A stretch of 5,973 nt of DNA from positions 1 through 5,973 of the forward strand of contig CAAFQM010000277.1 of NCBI GenBank assembly GCA_900765105.1. The letters are read 5' to 3'. A program made the translations under genes and the position numbers. This DNA comes from an uncultured Faecalibacterium sp. (lineage in GTDB: Bacteria > Bacillota > Clostridia > Oscillospirales > Ruminococcaceae). This document shows, one piece after another, positions 1 to 5,801 of the stretch. Position 1 is the stretch's first letter; the number at the start of each line of letters is the position of its first letter. The notes beneath the pieces were generated by a model, which saw nothing but the letters and a program-made list of their open reading frames with translations, was not told the DNA's origin and ran no database searches.

Positions 1-1430
1 GCGTTGGCAGCTTTTGCGGCGGCGATCACCTCTTCGTCGGTGGCGTCCAGACGGCCGTAGCGGATGTTCTCCATGATGGGGCCCTTGAACAGCCATGTGT
101 CCTGCAGCACCATGCCAAAGCCTTCGCGCAGGGCGCTGCGGTCAAAGTCCCGTACATCGTGGCCGTTCAGGGTGATGGAACCGGAGTCCACATCGTAGAA
201 GCGCATGAGCAGCTTGACCATGGTGGTCTTGCCCGCGCCGGTGGGGCCGACGATGGCCACCTTCTGGCCGGGCTTCACCGTACAGCTGAAGTCGTGGATG
301 ATGGTCTTGTCCGGGGTGTAGCCGAATTTGACGTGGTCGAAGGTCACCTGACCGTCGATGCAGGCGGGGTCTGCCCGGCGGGCCGGGTCGGCGGTCTGGT
401 CCTCTTCCGGCTCGTTCAGGAACTCGAACACCCGCTCGGCGGCAGCGGCCATGCTCTGCAGCATGTTGGACACCTGCGACAGCTGCTGGATGGGCTGGGT
501 GAAGTTCTTGACGTACTGGATGAAGGCCTGGATGTCGCCGATGGTGATGGTGCCGTTGGCGGCAAAGATGCTGCCCACGATGGCCACCGCCACATAGCCC
601 AGGTTGCCCACAAAGTTCATGATGGGCATCATCAGGCCCGAGAGGAACTGGCTCTTCCAGGCGGATTCGTACAGCTTATCGTTGGCGGCATTGAAATCTG
701 CCAGCACCACAGCCTCGCGGTTGAAGGCCTTGACCACATTGTGGCCGGAGTAGACCTCTTCCACCTGACCGTTCACCACACCCAGCGTGGCCTGCTGCGC
801 CTTAAAATACTTCTGGCTGAACTTGACCACCACCAGCACCAGTGCCAGCGACACCGGTAAGATCAGCAGAGCGATCAGGGTCATGCGGGGGCTGATGGAG
901 AGCATCATCACCAGCACGCCGATCATGGTGGTCACGCTGGTGATGAGCTGGGTGATGCTTTGGTTCAGGCTCTGGCCCAGCGTGTCCACATCGTTGGTGA
1001 TGCGGGACAGCACTTCGCCTACGGTGCGCTTTTCAAAGTAGGCGAGGGGCAGGCGGTTGATCTTTTCGCTGATCTGCTTGCGGAAGTCGTAGCAGACTTT
1101 CTGGGAAAGGCCGGTCATGAGCCAGCCCTGAATAAAGCTGAAGGCACTGCTCAGCAGGTACATGCCCAGCAAAAACAGCAGGATGCGGCCGATATACACA
1201 AAGTCGATGCTGCCGGTGCCGCGCAGCTTGGCGACCCAGCCGGTGGCAAGGGCCGTGGTAGCCTTTGCCAGCACCTTGGGGCCTGCAATGTTGAAGATGG
1301 TGGACAGAATGGCAAAGACAATGGCCGTGATGAGCGGCAGTTTGTAGTGGCTCATGGTCTGGAGGAGCTGATACAGGGTGCCCTTGAAGTCCTTGGCGCG
1401 CTCGGTGGTCATGCGTCCGGGTCTCGGCAT
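1..1430 (-). CDS. ABC exporter half-transporter, second subunit (ATP-binding/permease, cut at window edge)
   Basis: This is a type IV (ABCB-like) half-transporter with the membrane domain first and the ATPase domain second; 476 complete codons are visible. Hydrophobic segments lie near residues 33-49, 83-101, 160-178, 183-203 and 270-292. A coupling region reads ITNDVDTLGQSLNQ (144-157). The nucleotide-binding domain starts near residue 365, with Walker A GPTGAGKT at 395-402 and the Q-loop glutamine at 443 (VLQDTW). The window ends before the signature motif, Walker B and switch region, so those cannot be judged. The chosen ATG lies one base after the upstream subunit's stop. It is preceded by AAAAGGAGGG (1448-1439), nine bases from GGAGG to the ATG, set inside the upstream gene's last codons, which points to translational coupling. 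The TM1-TM2 loop is short (about 30 residues), unlike its partner's. By family knowledge it should pair with the partner as a heterodimeric exporter and supply the catalytically competent Walker B. The exported substrate is unknown. Confidence 0.93.
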   Translation of the reverse strand, partial: MPRPGRMTTERAKDFKGTLYQLLQTMSHYKLPLITAIVFAILSTIFNIAGPKVLAKATTALATGWVAKLRGTGSIDFVYIGRILLFLLGMYLLSSAFSFIQGWLMTGLSQKVCYDFRKQISEKINRLPLAYFEKRTVGEVLSRITNDVDTLGQSLNQSITQLITSVTTMIGVLVMMLSISPRMTLIALLILPVSLALVLVVVKFSQKYFKAQQATLGVVNGQVEEVYSGHNVVKAFNREAVVLADFNAANDKLYESAWKSQFLSGLMMPIMNFVGNLGYVAVAIVGSIFAANGTITIGDIQAFIQYVKNFTQPIQQLSQVSNMLQSMAAAAERVFEFLNEPEEDQTADPARRADPACIDGQVTFDHVKFGYTPDKTIIHDFSCTVKPGQKVAIVGPTGAGKTTMVKLLMRFYDVDSGSITLNGHDVRDFDRSALREGFGMVLQDTWLFKGPIMENIRYGRLDATDEEVIAAAKAAN

Positions 1431-1431
1431 A

Positions 1432-3744
1432 TCACTCACCCTCCTTTTCGGTATTCAGAGTTTCGAGGTCCAGTTCCTTCTGGCTCAGCTGGCTGCGGGC
1501 GATCTCCTGATACTCGGGGCAGCAGGTCATCAGCTGGGCATGGGTGCCCTTGCCCACAAGGCGGCCTTCGTCCAGCACCAGGATCTGGTTTGCGTGCAGC
1601 ACGGTGGAAATGCGCTGTGCCACGATGATGACGGTGGCGTTGCCGGTCTCGGCTTTCAGCGCACGGCGCAGAGCCACGTCGGTCTTGAAGTCGAGTGCGG
1701 AAAAACTGTCGTCGAACAGATAAATTTTCGGTTTTTTGGCGATGGCGCGGGCGATGGAAAGGCGCTGCTTCTGGCCGCCGGACACGTTGGAGCCGCCCTG
1801 CGCGATGGAGCTTTGGTAGCCCTCGGGCTTTGCGTCGATGAACTCGGTGGCCTGTGCGATGGAGGCAGCCTTTTTCACGTCGGCATCGGTAATGTGCTCC
1901 CCGCCGAACTTCAGGTTGCTGTCGATGGTGCCGCTGAACAGCACGCCCTTCTGGGGCACATAGCCCAGCAGGTCATGCAGCTGCGCCTGCGGCATGTTGC
2001 GCACATCGATGCCGTCCACGGTCACGCTGCCGCCGGTGGCGTCGTAGAAGCGGGGGATCAGGTTGAGCAGGGTGGACTTGCCGCAGCCGGTGGAGCCGAT
2101 GATGGCAGTGGTCTCGCCGGGCTTTGCGGTAAAGCTGATGCGCTCCAGCGCGTCGCTGTCGGCACCGGGGAAGCGGAAGCTCACGTCGTGGAACTCCACC
2201 ACGCCCTGCCAGTTCTTGTGCTCCTTTGCGGCCTTGGCGTCGGCTTCGTCCGGGTCGTGGATGGTAGCCTTGGTGCGGATGACCTCATCGATGCGGTCTG
2301 CGGCCACACCGGCACGGGGCAGCATGACGGCCACCATGGCCAGCATCAGGAAGGACATGACGATCTGCATGGTGTAGGTGATAAAGGCGATCATCTCGCC
2401 CACCTGCATGGTGCCGTTGTCCATGGCCTTGCCGCCGAACCACACGATGAGCAGGCTGGTGCCGTTCATGATCAGGGTCATAAAGGGCATCATGGCCACC
2501 ATGGCGCGGTTGGTGAACAGCTGGGTGCCCATCAGGTCCTTGTTGGCCTTGTCGAAGCGCTGTTCCTCAAACGATTCGCGGCTGAAAGCACGCACCGGCA
2601 TGATGCCGGTGAGGATCTCGCGGCTGACGAGATTCAGCCGGTCCACCAGCGTCTGCATGATCTTGAACTTGGGCATGGCCACGTTCATCAGGAAGATGAT
2701 GAGCAGCAGCAGAATGGCCACGTCCAGCACGATGATCCAGGAAAGGCCGCTGGAATTGCCCACAACGTGCAGCACACCGCCGATGCCCAGGATGGGCGCG
2801 TAGGCCACCATGCGCAGCAGCATGACGCAGACGAACTGCACCTGCTGGATATCGTTGGTGGTGCGGGTGATGAGGGACGCGGTGGAGAAGTTTTCGATCT
2901 CCGCGTTGGAGAAGTGGATGACGCTGGAGAAGGTCTCGCGGCGCAGGTCGCGGCCGATGGCGGCGGACACGCGGGATGCGAGAAAGCCGACGGCCACCGA
3001 CACGGCCACCATCAGCAGGGTCAGGCCCAGCATCTGGCCGCCTACCTTATAAAGGTAGTGCATCTGCACATCATGGGCGATGCCCTGTGCTTCATATTCC
3101 AGCTGCACCAGAAGCAGAGACTGGCTCTTCATGTTTTCCACGACCGTCTCGTCCAGCTGGCCGATGGCACCGGTCAGCTGCTGCTGGATGGCGTCGCGGC
3201 TGAAGCCGGGCATCTGGCTCATAGCGGCAAACTGGCCGCACACGGTGTCGAGGTCGTCTGCCGTGGGGGCTACGGTCTCTGTCCCGGTATCCGTATCCGA
3301 TGCGGTGCTGTCGGCAGACTGCATCTCGGCAAGGCCGGTCATTGCCATACCGGTCTGCCCGGCGGGGGCGTTGGCGGCCTGCGCCGCAGCCATATACAGT
3401 ACAATGTCCGGTGTGGTGATGCTGTCCTCAAGGGCAGTGCGCTCGTCGGCGGTCAGGTCGGAGCGCAGTTGCAAAACGCCATCGTCCTGCAGGTAGTACT
3501 GGTAGGCGCTTTGCAGCTTCTGCTCGTCCTCCTCGTTCATCAGCAGGCTCAGCGCGTCCAGCGTGCTCTTGCGCACCGTCTGGGGCAGAGGGCTTTCAAT
3601 GCCGCCCTGCTGGATGCCGGTATCCACGATCTTGCTGGTGTAATCCGGCAGCGAAAGATCGCAGTATGCCTGCACGAACAGCAGCGCGAACACTGCAAGG
3701 CAGACAGCCCAGTGACGGGCCAGCTGCTTAAAGATCTTTGTCAT
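1432..3744 (-). CDS. ABC exporter half-transporter, first subunit, with degenerate ATPase site and large outer insertion
   Basis: A 770-residue half-transporter of the heterodimeric type IV (ABCB/LmrC-like) class. TM1 is near residues 12-28, followed by the family motif LSLPDYTSKIVDTGI (30-44). A long hydrophilic stretch (about 50-228) precedes TM2 (about 233-256), and then comes the usual TRTTNDIQQVQ coupling region. The ATPase domain has Walker A GSTGCGKST (550-558), signature VSGGQ (654-658), Walker B ending LFDD (D678, D679) and D-loop SALD (682-685). The catalytic glutamate position is Asp (D679) and the switch histidine is Gln (Q710, in AQRIST), both typical of the degenerate-site half of such pairs. 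The start at 3744 has AAGGGAGA (3760-3753) nine bases upstream and gives the expected short N-terminus before TM1. An upstream in-frame ATG at 3792 would add 16 residues inside the repressor gene and lacks that site. It overlaps the MarR gene by 17 bases. It probably exports a drug, peptide or lipid-like compound; the sequence does not say which. Confidence 0.95.
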   Translation of the reverse strand: MTKIFKQLARHWAVCLAVFALLFVQAYCDLSLPDYTSKIVDTGIQQGGIESPLPQTVRKSTLDALSLLMNEEDEQKLQSAYQYYLQDDGVLQLRSDLTADERTALEDSITTPDIVLYMAAAQAANAPAGQTGMAMTGLAEMQSADSTASDTDTGTETVAPTADDLDTVCGQFAAMSQMPGFSRDAIQQQLTGAIGQLDETVVENMKSQSLLLVQLEYEAQGIAHDVQMHYLYKVGGQMLGLTLLMVAVSVAVGFLASRVSAAIGRDLRRETFSSVIHFSNAEIENFSTASLITRTTNDIQQVQFVCVMLLRMVAYAPILGIGGVLHVVGNSSGLSWIIVLDVAILLLLIIFLMNVAMPKFKIMQTLVDRLNLVSREILTGIMPVRAFSRESFEEQRFDKANKDLMGTQLFTNRAMVAMMPFMTLIMNGTSLLIVWFGGKAMDNGTMQVGEMIAFITYTMQIVMSFLMLAMVAVMLPRAGVAADRIDEVIRTKATIHDPDEADAKAAKEHKNWQGVVEFHDVSFRFPGADSDALERISFTAKPGETTAIIGSTGCGKSTLLNLIPRFYDATGGSVTVDGIDVRNMPQAQLHDLLGYVPQKGVLFSGTIDSNLKFGGEHITDADVKKAASIAQATEFIDAKPEGYQSSIAQGGSNVSGGQKQRLSIARAIAKKPKIYLFDDSFSALDFKTDVALRRALKAETGNATVIIVAQRISTVLHANQILVLDEGRLVGKGTHAQLMTCCPEYQEIARSQLSQKELDLETLNTEKEGE

Positions 3745-4237
3745 GGTTCGTTTCTCCCTTCGGTTTGGTGGTACGCGCGGCGTTTTCCGCAAGAATGGCT
3801 TCTATCAGCGCGCCGCGCAGCGCTTCCATCTGAGCCAGCTGTTCCGGCTCCAGCCGGGCCATCACACAGGAAAAATAGTCGCTCAGGGCCGTCTCGCACT
3901 GCTGGCAGGCATCGTATCCTTTGGGGGTGATGCGCACCAGCGTCCTGCGGCGGTCGGCCGGGTCAGCAAAGCGTTCCGCGAGACCGTCCTGTTCCATCTG
4001 CCGCACCGCACGGGAAACGGCGGGCAGCGGCTGGTGCAGCTCGCTGGCGAGGTCGGACACGCAGATGGCACCGTCCTGCCCACGGCAGTCGATGGTGTGC
4101 ACCAGCCCTTCCAGCGCCGGAAAATGGCACTTGGGGCAGTCGGCCAGCGCGGCTTTCATGCCGGCTTTGGATGCTTTGCTCAGCCGGCCAAGATAATGGC
4201 ACATACCGTGAAAACTCAACGTAGATTCCTCAGACAC
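3728..4237 (-). CDS. MarR-family transcriptional repressor, cysteine-rich
   Basis: A 169-residue winged helix-turn-helix protein of the MarR family, which binds palindromic DNA as a dimer and releases it on ligand binding or oxidation. Visible parts are helix VSDLASEL (60-67), recognition helix around LPAVSRAVRQMEQDGL (71-86), wing DPADRRRTLVRITPKG (92-107), and C-terminal helices for dimerisation. The second GTG (4237) is the preferred start, because AGGAGG (4249-4244) sits six bases before it. An earlier in-frame GTG at 4252 would place that site inside the coding region. Eight cysteines (13, 34, 37, 51, 59, 111, 114, 124) include two CxxC pairs, CPKC and CQQC, which is unusual for the family and suggests redox or metal sensing (inference). 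It is first in an operon with the exporter pair and its end overlaps the exporter start by 17 bases. It most likely represses itself and the exporter through the TTAAC repeats upstream. Confidence 0.93.
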   Translation of the reverse strand: MSEESTLSFHGMCHYLGRLSKASKAGMKAALADCPKCHFPALEGLVHTIDCRGQDGAICVSDLASELHQPLPAVSRAVRQMEQDGLAERFADPADRRRTLVRITPKGYDACQQCETALSDYFSCVMARLEPEQLAQMEALRGALIEAILAENAARTTKPKGETNHDKDL

Positions 4238-4243
4238 TTGATC

Positions 4244-4249
4244 CCTCCT
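4244..4249 (-). promoter_or_regulatory. Ribosome binding site deciding the MarR start
   Basis: AGGAGG on the minus strand, six bases before the GTG at 4237. A GTG directly upstream of it (4252-4250) is in frame but would make the site part of the coding sequence and has no comparable site of its own, so the downstream GTG is favoured. Confidence 0.75.
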
Positions 4250-4260
4250 CACAACAATAC

Positions 4261-4282
4261 TTAACAGATGTTAACTATTAAC
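4261..4282. promoter_or_regulatory. Probable MarR operator: three alternating TTAAC/GTTAA half-sites
   Basis: The sequence reads TTAAC (4261-4265), AGAT, GTTAA (4270-4274), CTA, TTAAC (4278-4282). Neighbouring half-sites form perfect inverted repeats with 4- and 3-base spacers, so the middle half-site can pair with either flank. The cluster begins eight bases downstream of the -10 box of the repressor promoter and covers its expected transcription start. This is the usual position for an autoregulatory MarR site. Assignment to this MarR protein is inferred from position and symmetry only. Confidence 0.65.
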
Positions 4283-4290
4283 GCCTGATA

Positions 4291-4319
4291 ATAATAGTCC
4301 CGCTGCAGGGAGATTGCAA
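4291..4319 (-). promoter_or_regulatory. Sigma-A promoter for the marR-exporter operon
   Basis: On the minus strand, TTGCAA (4319-4314, 4/6 match to TTGACA) is followed after exactly 17 bases by TATTAT (4296-4291, 5/6 match to TATAAT). Predicted transcription start is near 4284, giving a leader of about 47 bases to the GTG at 4237. The operator cluster overlaps the start site. Confidence 0.7.
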
Positions 4320-4342
4320 GAGGGAAAAGGCATTATTTTAAA
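4314..4342 (+). promoter_or_regulatory. Possible weak plus-strand promoter sharing the palindromic -35 box
   Basis: TTGCAA is its own reverse complement, so it can also serve the plus strand. TTTAAA (4337-4342, 4/6 to TATAAT) follows after 17 bases in an AT-rich patch. The predicted start near 4349 would put the palindrome at 4364-4396 in the leader of the phosphate transporter gene. This is weak and inferred; no better candidate was seen upstream of 4483. Confidence 0.25.
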
Positions 4343-4363
4343 AAAGTTCACAAACCTGCTCAG

Positions 4364-4396
4364 CAAAAGGCTTCCCCCAGAGGGGGGAGCCTTTTG
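4364..4396. repeat. GC-rich palindrome (15-bp stem, 3-base loop), repeat-like or attenuator-like
   Basis: Left arm 4364-4378 (C, AAAA, GGCTTCCCCC) pairs with right arm 4382-4396 (GGGGGGAGCC, TTTT, G). There is a single G-T wobble (4373-4387) and an AGA loop (4379-4381). The T-run is only four long and lies within the stem, so it is a poor intrinsic terminator in either direction. Palindromes of this AAAGGC(TT)CCCCC type are recalled as frequent between genes in Faecalibacterium-like genomes. Membership of such a repeat family is inferred, not searched. Confidence 0.6.
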
Positions 4397-4401
4397 GCGC
4401 A

Positions 4402-4430
4402 GGGAAAGTCTGTTCCCAAGGGGGAAGGCT
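4402..4430 (+). other. Short inverted repeats able to form alternative hairpins before the transporter gene
   Basis: TTCCC (4413-4417) can pair either with the upstream GGGAA (4402-4406, loop AGTCTG) or with the downstream GGGAA (4422-4426, loop AAGG). In addition, AAGGCT (4425-4430) is complementary to AGCCTT (4388-4393), which is part of the right arm of the preceding palindrome. These pairings exclude one another. Whether they matter depends on transcription starting upstream, which is not established. Confidence 0.35.
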
Positions 4431-4482
4431 ATATCCCGCTTCACTTCCGCATACCTATATATAGTACAAAGGAGGCGGACGC

Positions 4483-5493
4483 ATGGAGGGGAACCTGAAC
4501 AGCATCCTGACCCTGTTCGGCGGGCTGGCGCTGTTTTTGTACGGCATGGACGAGTTGAGCCGCGGGCTGGAAGCGGCGGCAGGGGAGCGGATGCGCGCCC
4601 TTCTGGCGGCGCTCACCGGCGAGCCGGTGCGCAGCGTGCTGACCGGCCTTGCCGTGACAGCGGTGCTGCAGAGCAGTTCGGCGGTGACGGTGATGCTCAT
4701 CGGGCTGGTCAGTGCGGGGCTGATACCTCTGCGGCGGGCGGTGCCGGTGCTGTTCGGGGCCAACATCGGCACTACGGTGACGGCGCAGCTGCTGGCCTTC
4801 CGGCTGGAAGATGCCCGCTGGGCGGTGCTGTTTGCGGGGGTGATGCTGGGCTTTTTCTGCCGCAGCAAAAAGGGCAAGGCTGCCGCCCGGGCGTTGGCGG
4901 GCTTCGGGTTGCTGTTCGAAGGTCTTGCCGTGATGGGCACTGCACTGGCCCCGCTGGCCGAAGGGGAACTGCTGCGCGGCTGGATGCTCCGGGTGCGTGC
5001 CGACCCGCTGTTGGGTGTGCTGACCGGCCTGTGCATGACCCTGACCGTGCAGAGCAGCTCGGCCACCATCGCCATGCTGCAGAATCTGGCGGCGCAGCCC
5101 GGCGCGTCGGGCGGCAGCCTGCTGGGGCTGGCAGGTGCGCTGCCCATTCTGCTGGGAGACAACGTAGGCACGACCATTACCGCGATCCTGGCCAGCCTTG
5201 GCCGCAGCCGGGACGCAAAGCGTACCGCCGCTGCCCACGCGGTGTTCAACCTGTCCGGTGCGGTGGTGTTCTGCGGGCTATTGCCGCAGTTCGTGCGCCT
5301 GACCGAAGCTGTTTCCCCCAAAGGGCCGGAGACCGGGGTCATTGCCCGGCAGATCGCCAACGCCCACACCCTGTTCAACCTGATCTGCACGCTGGTGTGG
5401 CTGCCGCTGACGCCGGTCATGGTGCGCCTTGTGACAAAGCTTGTGCCGGACGCATCTCCGAAACAGGAGCGAAACACCGAAACACGCAGTTGA
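4483..5493 (+). CDS. Na+/phosphate cotransporter family protein (NptA-like), short form without PhoU domain
   Basis: A 336-residue membrane protein of the Na/Pi-cotransporter II family (PF02690 type), built from two inverted halves. The hallmarks occur twice: QSSSA at 63-67 and 190-194, and the glycine loops GANIGTT at 92-98 and GDNVGTT at 225-231. Hydrophobic stretches surround these and continue to about residue 320. The tail after LVTKLVPD is short and polar. Many bacterial members are about 550 residues with a C-terminal PhoU-like domain; that part is absent and the gene ends in a normal stop, so this is a compact form and not a visible truncation. The predicted role is sodium-coupled phosphate movement across the cytoplasmic membrane; direction and substrate are inferred from the family. 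The ATG at 4483 is preceded by AAAGGAGG (4468-4475), seven bases away. It is divergent from the marR operon and appears to be transcribed alone. A start further upstream near 4314 is rejected because it would read through the palindrome. Confidence 0.93.
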   Translation: MEGNLNSILTLFGGLALFLYGMDELSRGLEAAAGERMRALLAALTGEPVRSVLTGLAVTAVLQSSSAVTVMLIGLVSAGLIPLRRAVPVLFGANIGTTVTAQLLAFRLEDARWAVLFAGVMLGFFCRSKKGKAAARALAGFGLLFEGLAVMGTALAPLAEGELLRGWMLRVRADPLLGVLTGLCMTLTVQSSSATIAMLQNLAAQPGASGGSLLGLAGALPILLGDNVGTTITAILASLGRSRDAKRTAAAHAVFNLSGAVVFCGLLPQFVRLTEAVSPKGPETGVIARQIANAHTLFNLICTLVWLPLTPVMVRLVTKLVPDASPKQERNTETRS

Positions 5494-5511
5494 GTTGTGC
5501 ACTCTGTCCGA

Positions 5512-5529
5512 AAATTTCCCCGGGAATTT
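5512..5529. terminator. Imperfect palindrome, possible weak terminator after the phosphate transporter gene
   Basis: AAATTTCCC and GGGAATTT around a single C form a near-palindrome 19 bases after the transporter stop, ending in TTT. Steric limits on the loop leave about seven base pairs with a mismatch, and there is no long T-run. It is the only hairpin close to the stop, so it is offered as a weak candidate. The rest of 5494-5620 shows no gene, only AT-richer spacer. Confidence 0.25.
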
Positions 5530-5620
5530 GTGAATCACGAAACAGAAGTCCGCTCCGGCAAACTTGCGAAAAACAAGGCAGGAAGCAGTAAAATCCGGAA
5601 AATGGGAACGGTTTTTTATC

Positions 5621-5649
5621 TTGATTTCCCACTGCACCGGTGGTATACT
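5621..5649 (+). promoter_or_regulatory. Extended -10 sigma-A promoter for the surface protein gene
   Basis: TTGATT (5621-5626, 4/6) and TATACT (5644-5649, 5/6) are separated by exactly 17 bases, and TGG immediately before TATACT supplies a TGn extended -10 element. The start should fall near 5656, leaving a leader of about 140 bases before the ATG at 5798. That leader holds two mini-ORFs and a hairpin. Confidence 0.7.
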
Positions 5650-5664
5650 GAAACCGTCGTATCC

Positions 5665-5712
5665 ATGAAAAATATCCGAAAACTAAAAAATGACGCAGAT
5701 ACGAAGAAATGA
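5665..5712 (+). CDS. Candidate 15-residue leader ORF
   Basis: An ATG about nine bases after the predicted transcription start opens MKNIRKLKNDADTKK and ends in TGA, which shares bases with the next ATG (ATGA at 5709-5712). It is Lys/Asn-rich and highly basic. There is no Shine-Dalgarno sequence, and the leader is too short for one, so translation would be near-leaderless or absent. No recognised family. It could equally be chance, or a remnant of a longer N-terminus. Confidence 0.25.
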   Translation: MKNIRKLKNDADTKK

Positions 5713-5801
5713 TGAAAACGGACGTTGGAACGTCCGCCATGGATAAGAAGGCTTCTGCGGGTGCGGCGCAGAAAAAACACAGCGAGGTTCAAAAACGATG
5801 A
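5709..5801 (+). CDS. Candidate 30-residue ORF overlapping the surface protein start
   Basis: ATGATG at 5709 opens a 30-codon frame, containing SAMDKKASAGAAQKKHSE, that ends in TGA at 5799-5801 and overlaps the next gene's ATG as ATGA (5798-5801). The peptide is Lys/Ala-rich and hydrophilic. About 18 of its 30 codons end in G or C, somewhat coding-like but lower than the real genes here appear to be. A perfect hairpin (5719-5736) lies in its first third. No strong Shine-Dalgarno precedes it. It may be a coupling ORF, or a displaced part of the surface protein's own N-terminus. No recognised family. Confidence 0.3.
   Translation: MMKTDVGTSAMDKKASAGAAQKKHSEVQKR
5719..5736. promoter_or_regulatory. 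Perfect hairpin/palindrome in the surface protein leader
   Basis: CGGACGTT (5719-5726) and AACGTCCG (5729-5736) are exact reverse complements around GG. As RNA the inner pairs would open, giving a six-base-pair CGGACG/CGTCCG stem with a TTGGAA loop. It lies about 65 bases into the predicted leader with no T-run after it, so it is not an intrinsic terminator. It may be an RNA structure affecting translation or a protein site. Confidence 0.45.

Noticed and set aside
159..1628. Plus-strand open frames opposite the second exporter subunit
   Set aside because: They show the same His/Gly/Val-rich mirror composition, no ribosome binding sites and no motifs, while the minus strand has a continuous ABC transporter frame.
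1378..3930. A very long open frame on the plus strand (about 850 codons), antisense to the exporter gene
   Set aside because: It is rich in His, Gly, Leu and Gln with no recognisable domain, and lies opposite a well-supported ABC transporter. Long antisense frames are expected opposite GC-rich coding DNA with strong third-position bias.
3743..4264. Plus-strand open frame opposite the MarR gene
   Set aside because: The minus strand carries a clear winged-helix protein with ribosome binding site and promoter; the opposite frame has neither.
4261..4297. Plus-strand promoter made of TTAACA (4261-4266) and GATAAT (4287-4292)
   Set aside because: The spacer is 20 bases, outside the usual range, and the TTAAC repeat is better explained as operator half-sites.
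4456..4465. TATATATA just upstream of the phosphate transporter gene as a -10 box
   Set aside because: Transcription would begin at or inside the ribosome binding site (4468-4475), and no -35 box lies at a proper distance.
4314..5591. A 425-codon plus-strand frame covering the phosphate transporter in another frame
   Set aside because: It translates the palindrome, then becomes Arg/Gly/Ala-rich with no membrane segments, whereas the frame from 4483 gives a textbook transporter with an ideal ribosome binding site.
5590..5617. CCG...CGG followed by TTTTTT as an intrinsic terminator before the surface protein promoter
   Set aside because: The stem is only three base pairs with an 11-base loop plus a bulged A/T extension, too weak to call despite the six-T run.
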